From NCBI RefSeq assembly GCF_954871325.1, contig NC_088776.1, positions 23,236,508 through 23,300,507 of the forward strand: a stretch of DNA of 64,000 bases, in the 5' to 3' direction. The notes beneath the pieces are model-generated. The model made no database searches, was not told the origin of the DNA, and was given only the letters and a program-made list of their open reading frames with translations. Shown one piece after another: positions 36,401-50,223 of the stretch (its first letter is position 1; every line of letters starts with the position of its first letter). This DNA comes from Gordionus sp. m RMFG-2023 (lineage: Eukaryota; Nematomorpha; Gordioida; Chordodea; Parachordodidae). Made by a program: the position numbers and the translations under genes.

Positions 36401-37335
36401 ATATATAAAAGCAATATTAAAATTTTGGAGAATATGCGTTCTTTTTTCCATTCTATAAAAATTTTAATGCAAGGTAATTATGTCCGAATCTTGTTTTGGA
36501 CTACTTATTAAAAGACAATTTATTAGTATTTTCATTAATAGCTTTGCACTTAGATCATTTTCAAACAAATAGTTTTTTTAAAGCGGCTTCCTAGGTCTTT
36601 CCAGGAATCTTTTTTCCTCTAAGCAAAGTTGGATAATGTTTTATCGAATCAATTTTTTTTGCAAATGGAAAATAAGACATCATCCATAATAAAAAAACAA
36701 AATTTTTTTATTTTTATTAACGATTAAAGGGTGCCTGAAAGTACTGCTGCGATAGGGGTTTTTAAATTTAATTATTTTATTATGAAAAACATTTAATTAA
36801 ACAAATTTTTATCTTACCTTATTTGAAAGAAAAATGCTGGAAATGGCTTTGTTTAGTTTACTTTTAGTGTTGTCAAAAATCTATTTCTTAAATCTATAAG
36901 CGAATCTCGAGGCGGTAATATATTTTTGACTAAAATCTTGATTTTGTCAAATTTTATCTAAAAACACGATAAACTTTTTTTTCAAAGAAAAACAAAAATG
37001 TGGCAAAGATATTTTTCAATATGTGTAAAAAAAATCTCTATCAATGGGTTCCCTTTAAGTTATAAAAGTTTTAAGACAAGTTTTGTTAGCAGCCTTAATA
37101 AATAATTTGTTATATTTTAGAAAATATTGGTGTATAACGTAATAACATATAAAAATGAGTATCCCTTAAATCCCAAACTATTAGTGACAACGCTGGTTGG
37201 AATATAAAAGGTAGGAAAAAAATAAAGAAAAACCAGGTTAAAATTTTATAAAATATAATACTCAAAAATGGAGAAATATATAAAAGAAAGAAAATCCTCA
37301 AAAAAATAATAAAACATTCTAAAATCTGAAATTCA
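33444..37335. other. AT-rich intronic DNA with minor repeats
   Basis: No exon was recognised. Two stretches (33560-33640 and 34085-34220) share a T-rich repeat of TTTTCCTTG-GGTTT-type motifs with 32900-32980. A run of C lies at 34952-34963. Repeat 36000-36219 is a GGCCCGG low-complexity element ending CCTGCAGGTCTCT, the same family as at 10096. A TAGTGTTGTCAAAAATC terminus lies near 36866. Confidence 0.45.
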
Positions 37336-37339
37336 TAAA

Positions 37340-37775
37340 TAATAGTTTAGTTAATTAGTTGGCTGATTATTTATTAGCCAGCTAGTTTGTATAGCTAATT
37401 AGTTTATTATATTAGCTAGCTAATTTGTTTATTAGTTAGACAGTTTGTATATTGGCTAACTAGTTTGCATATTAGCTGGCTTGTTTTTATATTAGCTAAC
37501 TAGTTTGTATATCAGCTAGATAGTTTGTATAATAGATAGCTTTATATATAAGTTAGCTAGTTTGTATAAGATTAGGTGGCTAGTTTGTATAATATTAGCT
37601 AACTAGTTAGTATATCAGCTAGATAATTTGTATATTAGCATGATAATTTTTATATTAACGAGCTAATTTGTATAGTAACCTAAGTTATATAATAGCGAGC
37701 TAATTTGTATATAAATTAGCTAGTTTGTAAGCTAGCAGGTTCTTTCGTATTTTAGTTGGCTAGTTTGTAAACAAG
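37340..37775. repeat. Minisatellite of TTAGCTAGCTAGTTTGTATA-like units
   Basis: About 18-20 drifting units of roughly 20-25 bp contain (TA)GCTAGCTAGTTTGTATA in varied form. The array starts about 70 bp inside the GPCR intron, beside the donor at 37846. The GCTAGC core is self-complementary. Confidence 0.8.
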
Positions 37776-37846
37776 CCTCAAGAGAGTATGAAAACTAGAT
37801 AAGTTTTTATAGCTATAATATATAGATTATTCTAAGAATGGCTTAC

Positions 37847-38669
37847 TTCCACTTTCCATAAACTTATATGTTTTGATTTGAGATTCATTGTGATAAATAG
37901 TTTTCTCGAAATATAAATTTGAGTTTGAATAAAAGTGATGTCTTTTATCGTATATATTTATATGGGATCTGAATATAATCCATGAGTTTGAACTGATGTT
38001 ATTGTCATTAATATTAGCTCTTGTACGATTATCATTTGTAAATTTATAATAGGCCATAATTATTTTATCATTATTTAAGCTATAATTGTAAGTCTTATAC
38101 AAGTTTTCTTCCTTTATCGGATATATAATACCAGCTGAAAATAATATGAAGGGATAAAGAATAAATCCTATTGTCACGATTATAATTATATTCATTTTAG
38201 CCCTTTTAACCGTGCAAACCGAGGGTCTTTGAAATGGGAAATAGATAGCAATAAATCTTTCAATTGTAAATGCCACAATAAGCCAGACTGATACAAAACT
38301 AAAAACGTACGTTAAATATACCACAATTTGACAAATACCATTTCTATTATAAAGATTTATATTCAGATAGGTTAACCACACTATAAATAGGCATATAAGA
38401 AAACCAGAATCAGCCATTGCAACAGCTGCCAAGTAGTAATAATACGATGAACAGGGCCATGAGCTTGTATTTCTAACTTTTCTTTTGCGAAGTTTAAAAT
38501 TTTTATTAAATCCAGATTTATGTAGGATTGAATTAGTAGATAATATAACAGCTATACTTAAACTATTTCCTAATAATCCAAGAATAATTATAAAAATTGT
38601 ATAATACGTATTGAAGAATCGAAGAATTATTTCAATGTTATCCCAAGGGTCGTATTTATTTGCCATCAT
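37847..38669 (-). CDS. Neuropeptide-type class A GPCR, first coding exon (TM1-TM4 and long ECL2)
   Basis: ATG at 38669 gives a short N-terminus, then TM1 (IIILGLLGNSLSIAVIL, N35), a basic loop, and TM2 (LAAVAMAD, D87). TM3 runs from C113 to ERF at 137-139 in place of DRY, and RPSVCTVKRAK follows. TM4 is IIIIVTIGFILYPFILFSA. The frame then stays open for about 95 more codons with four N-glycosylation sequons (N195, N214, N224, N261), as expected for an extracellular loop. It ends at the strong donor A|GTAAGC (37847|37846) in phase 1, which joins the exon at 23293. An earlier donor, G|GTATTA at 38131, has the same phase and would give a short loop. The pattern is closest to protostome proctolin/FMRFamide-like receptors. 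TM4 lacks the usual Trp. Confidence 0.93.
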
Positions 38670-39912
38670 GACTATTTCGATTGTAATCTAATATTTTAAA
38701 TTATGACATAATAAATTAAAATATGTTAATTATTTATTGCTCATTCAAATTGTTATCTTATTATTAAATATATTATGTTTTAGTAGTTTTACATATATTT
38801 ATATAACTAAAAATTTCATTAAATTTTGTATAAATGTAAATTTATTGCATTTATTTTAAAAATTATTTAAGTTTTCTTAATTAATTTATTTTTAAAAATG
38901 AAAATAATTTTTTTCAAGAAAAATTTCAACCCCTTTTAATGAAATATATAATAAAACAATATTAATTCTAGAAGAGAGGTGAATATCAAAATAAAATCAA
39001 ATATACATTAATTATTAAATCAATATAAATGGTGAAATTTCGCTCCTAACACTCTAAGAATTTTACATTTTACCATATTTGCTCATTTGTTTTGCTCACA
39101 TCTCAATGTTAAAATAAATAGTAAGAAACTAGCTATCCACCAGTTACAAAATAAACACAAAAGCAAGGAGTCTAAACTTAAAAAAATTATTGAATTATCA
39201 GAGAAAAGTGAATTAAAATCGTTAGTTTTTTTTCAAACCGAGATTTTGTTTTTATAATTATCTTAAAAATTATACTCATTTTTGATTATTTTTTTTAAAA
39301 AAACTTCTATCATGATATCGTTATTATTTTGGTTGATTTTTGTAAAAATTATTACTCAAAAATCGATAACCTTCCCATACAAAATATAGAAAATTTATAT
39401 TAAATTTAAATTTCTTTTTATTGATCATGGTCATCATTAAGCTACATATCTTAGGTTTTATAAAATTAAAAGAGGTTGATTTGAAAATTATAACGTGATA
39501 AAAATGAAATTATAATAATGTATCAACTATTTTACAACAACAATTAAAAAAATTATTGTTCTGAATAATAATTACCTACTAATAGTTAAAATTAATTATT
39601 TCAACACCAATTGTGATTTTAATCGTAATTTAAAATAAAACTAAGGCCCTAAATTATTAATATAGGTGGATATCATTTTAAAAAAAGTGCTAAAAATAAT
39701 TATTACATCTTTATTTTCGTTGCTTTATATGGATCAAAATAAAAGGTATAAGTTGCTAGCAATAGAATATTAGTTTCAAAATCAAATAATTAATTATAAA
39801 AAAATAAATATTTTTAAAAATAAAACACAAATGGATTTCATAAAATTTGATCCTTAAACTAATAACTTTTCCTTTTTATTTTGTTCTTTATGTTTATTAA
39901 TATGTTTTATAA
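38670..39912. other. AT-rich 5' flank of the GPCR gene
   Basis: Promoter and 5' UTR must lie here or further right. I see no recognisable core element in such AT-rich DNA, and no upstream coding exon is required by the protein. Confidence 0.4.
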
Positions 39913-40439
39913 TAGCGGTCTGCATTGGGAAGGTTTTTAGCCCATAAACCCGCTCACCCAATGTTTTAAAAAAAATTTAACCCACCCAGACCGCCCATCC
40001 ATTGGTGTAAAATTTACCCGCCTAGCCATTATTTATAAAAAATTTTAACTCAAGCTATTATAAAATTTAATTATGGCCATTTTTCCAATTTTTTAAGCAT
40101 TTAATAAAAAAAATAATTCAGTTTCAGCATTACACCTCTATAAGTTTTATTACATTACCATAAAAGGAAATTTTTAATATATAAAAAAGTTCATAAGAAC
40201 AATTTTTTATTAATATTTACTTAAATGATTTTAAATAATAAAAATTTAAAATATTTTTAACCCGCCCGTCCATTGTTTAAAAAATTTTAACCTGCACACC
40301 CACCCCACCCATGGTTTAAAATTTTTTTTAACCCGCCCGCCTGCCGTTTTTAAATTTTTTTAATCCGCCCACCCGCTCGCTTACTTAGATACGCGGGTCT
40401 GGGCGGGCGAGCCGAAAACCTGCCCAATGTTGACCTCTA
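39913..40439. mobile_element. MITE with GTCTGCA-TGGG ends, near-perfect TSD
   Basis: Left TAGCGGTCTGCATTGGG and right end inverse TAGAGGTCAACATTGGG pair at 13 of 17 positions. The interior is CCCGCCC-type blocks in AT-rich DNA. The flanks TTTTATAA and TTTTATAT agree at 7 of 8, so hAT-type insertion is likely. It is the sister of the copy at 11099-11486. Confidence 0.72.
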
Positions 40440-43400
40440 TTTTATATCATGTCTTAAAAACGCGTAAGCTAATAACAAAATAAGTTCTATTTTATATTCT
40501 CTTTGTTTTATAAAATTAATAATAAAAATGTAATTATTTATAATTCTTTTTATATCATAATATCACTTTAAAGTAGGTTTTTGCTTGTCCCTCCTCTAAC
40601 TGGGAAATCTTGCAGTGAGATCGACCATTTATTTTTACTTATAATTCTTGTATGCATATTTCTCTTAATTGCTTATAATTTATAGTTTATTTAAAATAAA
40701 CTTGTCAACAACCTCATTAAATTTTTTTATTTTCCTAACAGTGGTGTAACTGAGATTTTGCTAGTAAGATATTGCAATTCAAATGCTAAATAATTTATAT
40801 TTCACAAATTAATAATGTGATTTTATTGCTAAAAAATATTTAAATATAGCAATAAATTAGAGGGTATAAAATGGTATGGACTTTATAAAAATGTGTGTTG
40901 CATATAAAAATCTAAGAAATAAATAAAATATATACTAGGTAAAAATTGATAAAAAAAAATATGTGGTTATAGGTAGGGTGCTAATATCATTAAAAAATTT
41001 TAACCTTTATTACTAAGGCAAAAAGTTCAAAGATTTTCAACTTCTTAATAGGATTTTGAGGACGAATTGAAAGCTAAAGAGTTTAAGTTATTGTAAAAAT
41101 TGGATATCTAGATCATTATAGTTTAGTTTATAATATCGGAAACATAAAACAAAACTAATCTCTTTATACTAATTAAAACTATTTTTTTTCTCTACATCTT
41201 GGTAATAAAAATGTAAATCTTAATTATTTTAGCGAGACCAGCAAATTATAAACCAGTAGATGGATCTATGAAAGGTATAAATTAGGATTTTTTAAATATA
41301 ATATTCAAAAGATGATTCTGAGATTAATAAATTATTTAAAATAGTCTCAGATCTTTGAATGGTAACTTTTAATTTATTAGCCAGATTTTTGGAATAAACA
41401 AAAATGTTGAAATATTTGTATCTTTAACATATTCAAAAACATCTCTCCTCCTTAAGCTTGAATTCTGATTAGAACGAGCAATCCCAATAAAAGAATAAAT
41501 TATTATAAGGAGGAAAGTTTAAAAATAATATAATGTATATCATTATAAATATCTTTTGACTAAATAATTATTCCATAAATTTTACAGATTTATACATTAT
41601 ATATGTCATATAAACATTTTTGGATTATGGGTGTCCTTGTCCGGAATCACGCGTCTCAGTTATGACACTTATTTTAAATTAATGTGTAACATAATATAGA
41701 GGAAGTCATATTTAATCAGTATTTCTTTTATTTGAGCATTGGGACTTAAATGGAAACTACTATGATACTATGATAGTCTCATCATCTAGCTATAAATTGA
41801 AAAACTTTCTCATAATTTAGAAACTAGTTCAAAATATACGTGAGAGATGACTAAATTTCACATTGATCCCATACCCGGAGTGAAGATGTGGCTAAATGTT
41901 TGGGGCAAAATATAGTGATAAACCTGAAGTTCGGATCACTTTAATATGTAGTATATTCAATAAAGATTCTCTTGTAAAAATTTTGAGCTATTTATTTTAT
42001 CTATTTATAATATACATAACCAGGCGAAATAACTGTTTTTTGTCAATATCTCTTGATTGGAGAGCTCCAAAATCTAGTAAAATATATGGCAAAAAATATC
42101 TATAAAATTACACCTACTAACCAAATCTGAGTTATTAGTTCATGGTTAAAATAAATTATCGTTGATTGCTTTGTTACCCCGGTTACCGTTGTGCCGGTCC
42201 CTACTATCTTAATTTTAAATTGGATAGAAAATTATGATGTATATTTTTTAAATTATAAATTTTAAATATATTTTAGGATGAATTTATCAATTAAGTTATT
42301 GGTAAAATAGAATATTATTTTTTGGCGTTAAACAAAACCCTTAATTTTTGAATTTGGCCATATATTACTAAAAAAAAGAAGTATTTTAAGATCAGCTGAT
42401 TTATCTAATTTAAAATTATGAATCAAATCCAGGTTTAAAATTTTTTTCCTCCTACATAAATAATTGCCTTCCCTATACATGATTCAAAAGAAAAATAGTA
42501 GTACACAGGGGTGAAAAAAGCTTGAATCTTAACCCCAAACAAAATTAATTTCAATTTTTAATTAAACAAGTCCTTTGCCCTAATATTTTTTTAGATTATT
42601 ATGAATATCACATTTTATACTATTAACATAAAATAATAGATATTTCATACACTTCTAAAGTGGGCCTTGATTTTCCATTGAACCACAGAATTAGATTAGG
42701 CAAAATTTGTCATGGGGGAAATTAGAATTATCCCTTCCCTCGAGATTTTTATCATTTTTTATATTAAAAACTTTTATTTATGATGAAGATCTTTGTATAT
42801 TTTTAAATACAATTTAATAGCATTTAATATATACAAATTAAAAAAACTTATATAAAAATTTTAATTAGTTTTGAAAAAATCATTAGAAATGACTCAAATA
42901 TAATTTTTTTTTAATCATAATAAAAAAAATTAAGCATTTGATTTTTATGTTTATTGCTTACTAATTAAAAAAATTATTACTTTTTAAAATTTTTTATACA
43001 CATTATAAGTTAAAAAAATTCACAAAAAATTTTATTTTTATTTCCATTAATTTAAGTTCGATACAAAACATCTTTAGGAAAAATTAATATAATATTTTAT
43101 AATTTATAATAATTATGAATTTCATTATATTTTGATAATAAATTTTATGGGTTTTCTTATTTTTATTTAATAAGCTCCCCAACCAAGCTCTCAATGGCCT
43201 AGACCACAAAAACAACATGTGGTCAAAAAATATCCAGATTTCTTATGATTATGTTTTCATAACAATCATATCTACCACACTCACCACATTTGGTAAAGTC
43301 GGCCCATCATTCTTCAAAAACATAGACTCCTAAATCGGTAAAAGCACTGAAGAATTCTGAGAAGGTTTTTACCCTACAAAATGGAAGTCTTCTATCGAAA

Positions 43401-45014
43401 GATTCTTATTAATTTTTTTTTCTTATTTTTTAGTTAGTTTTTTATATAGTTTATAAATTTTTAATTTACCGCGCAATTATTTTAATAATATATTTACAAA
43501 TGAAATATAAAATAAACATAATAAATAACTACGACAGTATATAACTACTATAAATTAAACGAAAAAACAATTTTTACAAAATTTAAATTAATATTTGGTT
43601 CAAATTCTGTCATGATTAAATATTAAATTACATAATTTTAATGTATAAATTCCAAAAAATTAAAAAATATATTACATATTTTATCCTACGTCGACAAATG
43701 AAAATAATGTAAATCCCGAGAAATAATATGTAAAAATTTTTTTTTGATAGCGCCTGTCCCCAAGTTATTTTTTTAATACGTAATATAAAACTTCTTTAAA
43801 GAGGAAAGATATCTAAAGTAAGTATTCCTGTCTGCTTTATTATTATATTATTTAAAATTAAAAATAATTTCAAGGTCAAACAGATTATTTATAAAAATTA
43901 GAAACCCACATATATAAGATGCTTTACAAATAGAAATGTTCAATGATTCATGAAACACTTTAGATGCTGAAACTTTAAATCAACTCAACCTAAATATTAG
44001 ATGTTTCTCTGTTTCAGTCATTAAGTTTATCCTAAAAGTCTGATATTTCTTGCAGTAGAAGGCATATGTCACAACACATGGAAAAGGGTTTTTCCTTTAT
44101 CCTTTAATGGCTCAAGAATCAAGATATTATATTTTTTAATCTTAAAGCCATAAGTTATGGATTTTTATTTAGATATCTCGTGTGTTATATTTTATTTTTA
44201 AGTATCAAATCAAAATATAATTCTGATGTAGGAAGGAGAAGTTAGGTAGGTTGAGAAAATCACTACATTTTATTTTCACAACTGAGAATAAGCATTTCAA
44301 TAGCTTTGAGCGCGAAAACGTAGAAAATTAGTATAAGTAACAGTCAATAATTGATATTTTGTATATCACTAACTTTATATGATATTTAGGAAGAGCCACT
44401 TCCATGAATTTTATTATATCCCTCTTTTGTTATTACTCTAAAATATCGTTTTAAATTTCACTCTTATATATTTTTGGGAATAAGACATTTTTCCATAAGC
44501 AAAAAATAAAACTTACGGCTACAAAGGGGGGGGGTAGACAGTGGGGGAGGCAGCTTTCTCTAGCGCGAAATAATGCAGATTGAAATATTTTTTAGAAAGC
44601 CTTCACTATCAAATAATTAGGTATTTTATGAAGCTAGAGAAGACTATTGTAAGTAATCTTAGTGAAATGTCAGAATGACCTGAAAAAGACTTAATTGGAA
44701 GATGCCTATTAGATTCGATAATAGAACCAAATTTTTATTTACGTTAAAATGTATAAAAAATGATTAATTTACACTAGTATTTTATGCATTCTCTTTCAAA
44801 TATTGATTTAGTTTACATCATAAAAATCGCAGAAAGTAATGAAGAAATTAGGCCAAACGTTGATGATGGATTTCATTAATTGTGTAATTATTGAGTTCAG
44901 ATTTAATGTTATGAGATTGATATTCACATATCTTGTACACCAATGCCCATAGTTTAAATATTGTAGAGTCAGTAGAAGAATATTTCAAAATATTTATTAT
45001 CCCATCATCCTTTT
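40440..45014. other. AT-rich DNA, no gene recognised
   Basis: The stretch holds only short open frames of biased composition (for example 41896-42105) with no motif. A run of G lies at 44525-44534. The stretch 43170-43390 is less AT-rich and open for about 55 codons, but I recognise no family. Confidence 0.4.
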
Positions 45015-45357
45015 TAGTGTTGTTAAAAACTTCGATTTAGCCTATTATTTTAAAAACGACTAAAATCATGATTCTAGCTAAAAATATTACCAAATCCTTG
45101 AGACCAAAAGAGAACCTAACCCTCTCCCAACTTTTGTTGAAAAATAAAGAATGCATGTTATTAATATTTTTATCAGTTTTTTAACTAAATCAAGATTTTC
45201 GAAAACCAAATATGACCTAATCTAGATCGCCAAAAGAGGTACAAACTTTTCTGTCATATTTTGTTTTAAAATTGAGGGCTAGGCAATATTTTTTGGGTAT
45301 AATCCTGATTTAACTATTTTTTAAAAATAGCCTAAATCTAGATTTTAAGTAACACTA
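45015..45357. mobile_element. MITE, TAGTGTTGTTAAA family, long copy
   Basis: TAGTGTTGTTAAAAACTTCG at the left and the inverse of AAGTAACACTA at the right bound arms with CGATTTAGCC/GGATTTAAC motifs that pair across the element. The flanks ATCCTTTT and ACAAATAT do not match, so either the TSD has decayed or a boundary is off by a few bases. Confidence 0.6.
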
Positions 45358-48300
45358 ACAAATATTGATATATTTTTTTTACCTAAGTTTATGTTCAATA
45401 TTTCTTAACAATATTTTTGCGTATTAATCTTGATTTAAAATTTTCAAATATAATTTATATATTAGAAATTGAGAAACTTTTTTCTAATAAATATATCTTA
45501 TAAAGTTATAGTGATTCATTTTAGCCGCTTCAGTTGATTCTAAAAACCGCGAAACCTTTTAGCTGAAAAATATCCTCTCCCTCGGGATTTTATGCTGGTT
45601 ATATACATTAAATAATTTATAATTTTTGTGCATAAAATTAAATTTAGAATTTATATTTGATAAATTTGGAGATATTTAAATATTAATAATTGAATTTTTT
45701 AGTCATGACTCCTAATAAATCGTTTATTCTATATTTAAAGTTGGAATTTAGAAATGTTTTTTATAAAATGGCTAGAAGACTGCTCGGTTATTTTATATTC
45801 TTTCAACTCACCCTAATAATCAAAATCTTAAACTATTAAAAAAATTGAAATAAAAAAATAGGGAGCATCAATCCAAAATTATCTTTTGTACTGTATAAAT
45901 ATTGTTTAAATTTAAATAGCTTTAACATGATTTCACATAAAATTTATAATAATTCATAATTGTTAACAATAAAAAATCAAATAAATTATTTAATAAAATA
46001 TAATACCTTAAGTAAGAATAAATTAGATATTTTATATAATTTCGAAATTATGATAAAAATTTTAAAAAAAGAGATAATAAACAAAAGTCAATTTTTTATT
46101 TTATTTTTTAATCCTATATTTATTTTGAGCAATAGTGCAGCCAAATTAAAGCGTTTGTTTTACATTTTCCAAATAATGTTTAATTTGTAAGCACTATATA
46201 ACTTATTAAAAATTGAATATTCATTTTGCCATTACAATTTAATTAATATATTTTATATATAAAATTTTAAATAAAACTTTCATAAATTGATTTCTCAAGG
46301 GTGAAATAATTATGACCACATTATAAAGGTGTATTATTTAGATCAGTAAAATTTTATCTGACTTAAAGGGTTGCTAAAGTAGCTGGCTAACTTATTAAGT
46401 AGTGATAGCAAGTACGCGCAAAGTAATTATAGCAAACTACTTTTTGAGTGAAAAAAATTAACATTCAAATTTTTAATTTTGTATTTTCAAAATTTCTATT
46501 ATGCATCTAATCTATACTGTTATAAAATATTTAAAATGTCTGAAATATAAATTGTAGATGAATGTTATACCGTGCTACGAATTTAATAAAGTATTTAATT
46601 CGTTTATACAAGTATCTTAAACGATTTTCGAATTTAAATTTGACGAATGTGTTTTTACTATATTCTCTAAAAAAGATTAATTTACAAAGATATATTTTGG
46701 AGTTTCCATGTTTTTAAAAGATAATATGAATTTAGATATTATATTCATCAATTTTTTGCCATGTGATAAATTTTATCTTTTATTATCTATTTTTATAAAT
46801 TAATTAGACAAATGGCACTTGCAATAAGGGGTTTTAATTCTAAATAGTTAATAGAATATTAGAAGTTTGTACAATATTTTAAAAAGTTGCATCCATTTGC
46901 ATGAGCCTGTAGAAAATGATCTCATGAAATTATAGTTCTGCATAATTTAATAAAAGGTGTTATACACAAGGTTGCCAGATTCATACAAACAAAAAGCGGG
47001 AGAATGTAACCTTAATTCCAAAAAAAATTATTTTTTTGATAAGAAATATGACATACACAAAATCTTTTTAGTAGGGGAGATCAAGGATAGTGTTATCCTG
47101 GGGCAAGTAATTTCTTCTCAAATAATTTTATATTTAATAAAACATAAATGTATTTTAATGCTTCAATGGTACTAAAAATGTTCGGCAGAATCAAAAATAA
47201 CGATTATGACAATTGTTACTTTTCTATGGTATTTTAAATGGAAGTTCAAATGTTGACATGTCAAAAGTTAGTTTTTAATTTTTTACAATTTTACGAATAA
47301 ATTTTTTATGAAAGTTACTCAGATTAAATATCAATTCTAATTCTAATTCTAAATCTTAATTTCATAATATATAAAAATATTGGCAATGTTTATGTAATTA
47401 TGTTGAAATTAAATTTTAATTAAATGTGAAGATCTGGGGCAGGTTATAGCTGGGTGCTTATTAACCATTTTTAAGCAGGGATATTTTGAATTAAAAATAA
47501 TTAACTATATCTATAAGAACATTCATAGCCACGGGTTTGTTAGGATCACGAATGACAATATGAACGAAGATGATTGACTTATTTTTTGTAAATTATATGC
47601 CAGTTTTAAGTGACAAGTTTTTCCGAGTGGTACATATAATATAGACGGACCTGGTGAATTTAACATATATAAGAATTTATTTTCGTTTATTTACTTAAGA
47701 TTATCATTTTTATATAAAATTTTTTAAAAAATTTAAAAATAAAGAAACGCTTATGATATGCAACGCAATAGGATAATAGGTCCCGGGTGTTATTCATAAT
47801 TCTTAAATTTTGATTTTTAAAAATTTTTTAAACTATTAATTTTTACGGTAGAGATAAAAGAATTAAACCTACGTTTAAACATTTTGAGAAATTTGCTACG
47901 TCCATTTTTTATTATCATTTCATCTATTTATGAATAATATAACCCCGGTTTCCCTGACTTATTTTTATTCTCAATCATAATATTTTAGAATATTTCTATT
48001 AAGTATATTTTTATATTTTGCTATATATTTTTTTACAAGTAATTCCTAAAATAATTTTCTAATTTGATATTTTTTATATTAGAATTGGTTATTATACTTC
48101 CTTGAATATGAATATATTATGAAGTGTCGTCATAATACCTAAATTTTTCAATTTATTTATGTAAAACTTATTTTATTTCCAAATACCAAAACAGTCTTAG
48201 CTCAATTTTGAATAGATGCTATTTTATGATGATAATCATATTTTATAGGAATATATCTTACAGCCGAGCCTTTAAATCTTTTGATAACTGAGATTTATAT

Positions 48301-50223
48301 AACTAATTTATGCAGTATTAATTAAAAATTTCTCCATTATAATTGAATTAGGATTGATATTTTTAACACCTTGTCTAAGGTAGTTCCTATATTAATAATA
48401 AGGCTTAAATAAGTCTTGGTCCATTTTTCAAAAATTATTTTAATATTAAATTGGAATTTTTTTGGGGAATTTTTTGGGGAATTTTTTGGGGGATAAAATA
48501 ATAAGATTTAACAGCTAGGTAATTATAAACTCTTTCTATAGCCGGTTATTAATAGTGGTATCTAGTTGGAACCCTTAGAGGTTTTGACTATTTAATATCT
48601 TGAGAAGACATAATTTTTCTTAAAACGATAGATACCCTGCTTGTAAATATGCACCATTTGGCATAGCAACTATTTCTATGGTGTGTCCCTTACTTTCTAC
48701 ATTATGAATTGATGGCACAGGCAGTCAATGGCTATAATATATTTAATTAAGTTATCAATTCACTCTGCCCTTTCCCAAAATTCACACTTGCGTTATCAGC
48801 ACGAAAGCTGTTAGATTTGAAATGCAGTATCCATTGATTTTTGCGAGTCCGATAAATTTTTTCTTAGAAATTAACTTAAAACACCTTTTTCTTTATAATA
48901 GCGCAGCATTACTGCGAATGTTTTAGTAATTCCATTATTTGATGTATATGTGTTTAGTTTCCTAGGATATTTAAACTATTTTTAAGGCTTTGTTCGTCCA
49001 AATTTTATGTTTTGGGTTATTTTTGGAACAGGATAAAGATTAGGTAATAAGTTTGTAGTGCAATCAATTTGTATATAATAACTAAGCTAATGTTTTATCC
49101 TGTGATAGATTAATGTCATTTCGTTTATTCCACTATTATATCATTACAATTTCTTTTTGTTTGGGTAGACTAGACTCCGCTTCTAAATTGCTATAGAATA
49201 GTGATGTTTAAACGTCTCGATATAAAAAAATTATTTATTATTAAAAAAAAATTCTTATTAATTCTTGTTAATTTTTATTATATAAAATTAATATTTTTTA
49301 TTTTCTAATGATTAAAAAATAAGATAATTTCCTAAAATTGAACGAACGTAAAAAACGAATGCTTTCGTCAAAAAAAGGAACGCGTTCATTCAAAGTTTGT
49401 CAAAAATAAAAGGAAAGTTATTCATCATTTTTTTAAGTGTGTTCGTTTACAAAATTAGTATTAGTACATATTATTATAATTATGCAAAATAAAAGTTTGA
49501 ATTAAAATTTTTTAGGTGAGAATTATATTAAATGAAAATGATCATTTATAAATATAATAAATCACCGAATTGTCGCCGCAGAATTTTCCACGCCGATTAT
49601 ATGTGTGACTTTGTCCAATTGAAAAGATAAGGATTACTATAAAAACATGATTTAGTCGGAGTAAAAAAATTAAATAATTTTACTCGACCAAGAATGAAAG
49701 AATGCCTGCCCAGAACTCGATTTCCGTGGAAGGCTATAATAATAGTAAATTAACTATTGAATTTTATAAAATATTGTATAACATTGACCAAACTATAATA
49801 TTTTATAATAAATAAATTTGTTGACCTTTAATATATACATAGTCTTAGGCTGTGTCATAATCTTAACTGGAATCTTTGAATGATCGAGTGTTTCCATGTT
49901 AATTTAAATAAATATTTGAAAACTAACATGAAAGCCCTCAAAGGCTACAATTAGGCCCTTATATCAATTATATTTTCTAAAATTCATAAATATTATATTT
50001 CTTATGATAAATAAAGGTTTCTTGTTTATTTAATTTTTTTTAAATTTAATTTTATATTATAATCGATAACAATTTAAGATCTTATTAATATAATAAAAAA
50101 AGCAATATGAACAATTAAGGTTTCATAAACTTTACTTTACTGCAATGGACAAGAATAGTCTAAAATTTATTTACCATGCAAATGAATTTCATATATTATT
50201 TTAGATATCATAATAAAATTTTG
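45358..50223. other. AT-rich DNA with transposon end fragments
   Basis: No host exon was recognised. Fragments: about 46375-46445 resembles the terminus of the hAT at 7904. About 46965-47010 (AGGTTGCCAGATT, GCGGGAGA) resembles the terminus of the hAT at 54377. About 47070-47470 has GGGGAGATCAAGG...CTGGGGCA motifs recalling the element at 50566. The area around 48440-48490 holds a triple AATTTTTTGGGG repeat. Confidence 0.4.

Larger units (their letters stand above)
23294..37846 (-). other. 14.55-kb intron of the GPCR gene
   Basis: The donor is GTAAGC at 37846 (minus) and the acceptor is TATAATAG ending at 23294. Exon phases match (1 nt + 2 nt). The intron holds direct and tandem repeats, reverse-transcriptase fragments, a mariner relic, a tRNA-derived SINE and a large minisatellite. 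No other host exon was recognised in it. Confidence 0.85.

Noticed and set aside
37827-38669. The open frame read as a complete 280-residue protein
   Set aside because: It has only four membrane segments and stops without TM5-7. The phase-1 donor at 37847 joins it to the TM5-7 exon at 23293, so the last few codons to 37827 are intronic.
43170-43390. Open stretch of about 55 codons, less AT-rich, as an exon
   Set aside because: No family recognised, no convincing splice partners, and no conserved motif order.
45960-46190. 76-codon frame as a gene
   Set aside because: Composition is what random AT-rich DNA gives (I, N, K, F), with no family motif and no splice partner seen.
48640-48900. Possible transposase exon on the minus strand
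   Set aside because: A few residues seemed conserved in style, but no known block order could be followed over more than a few codons.
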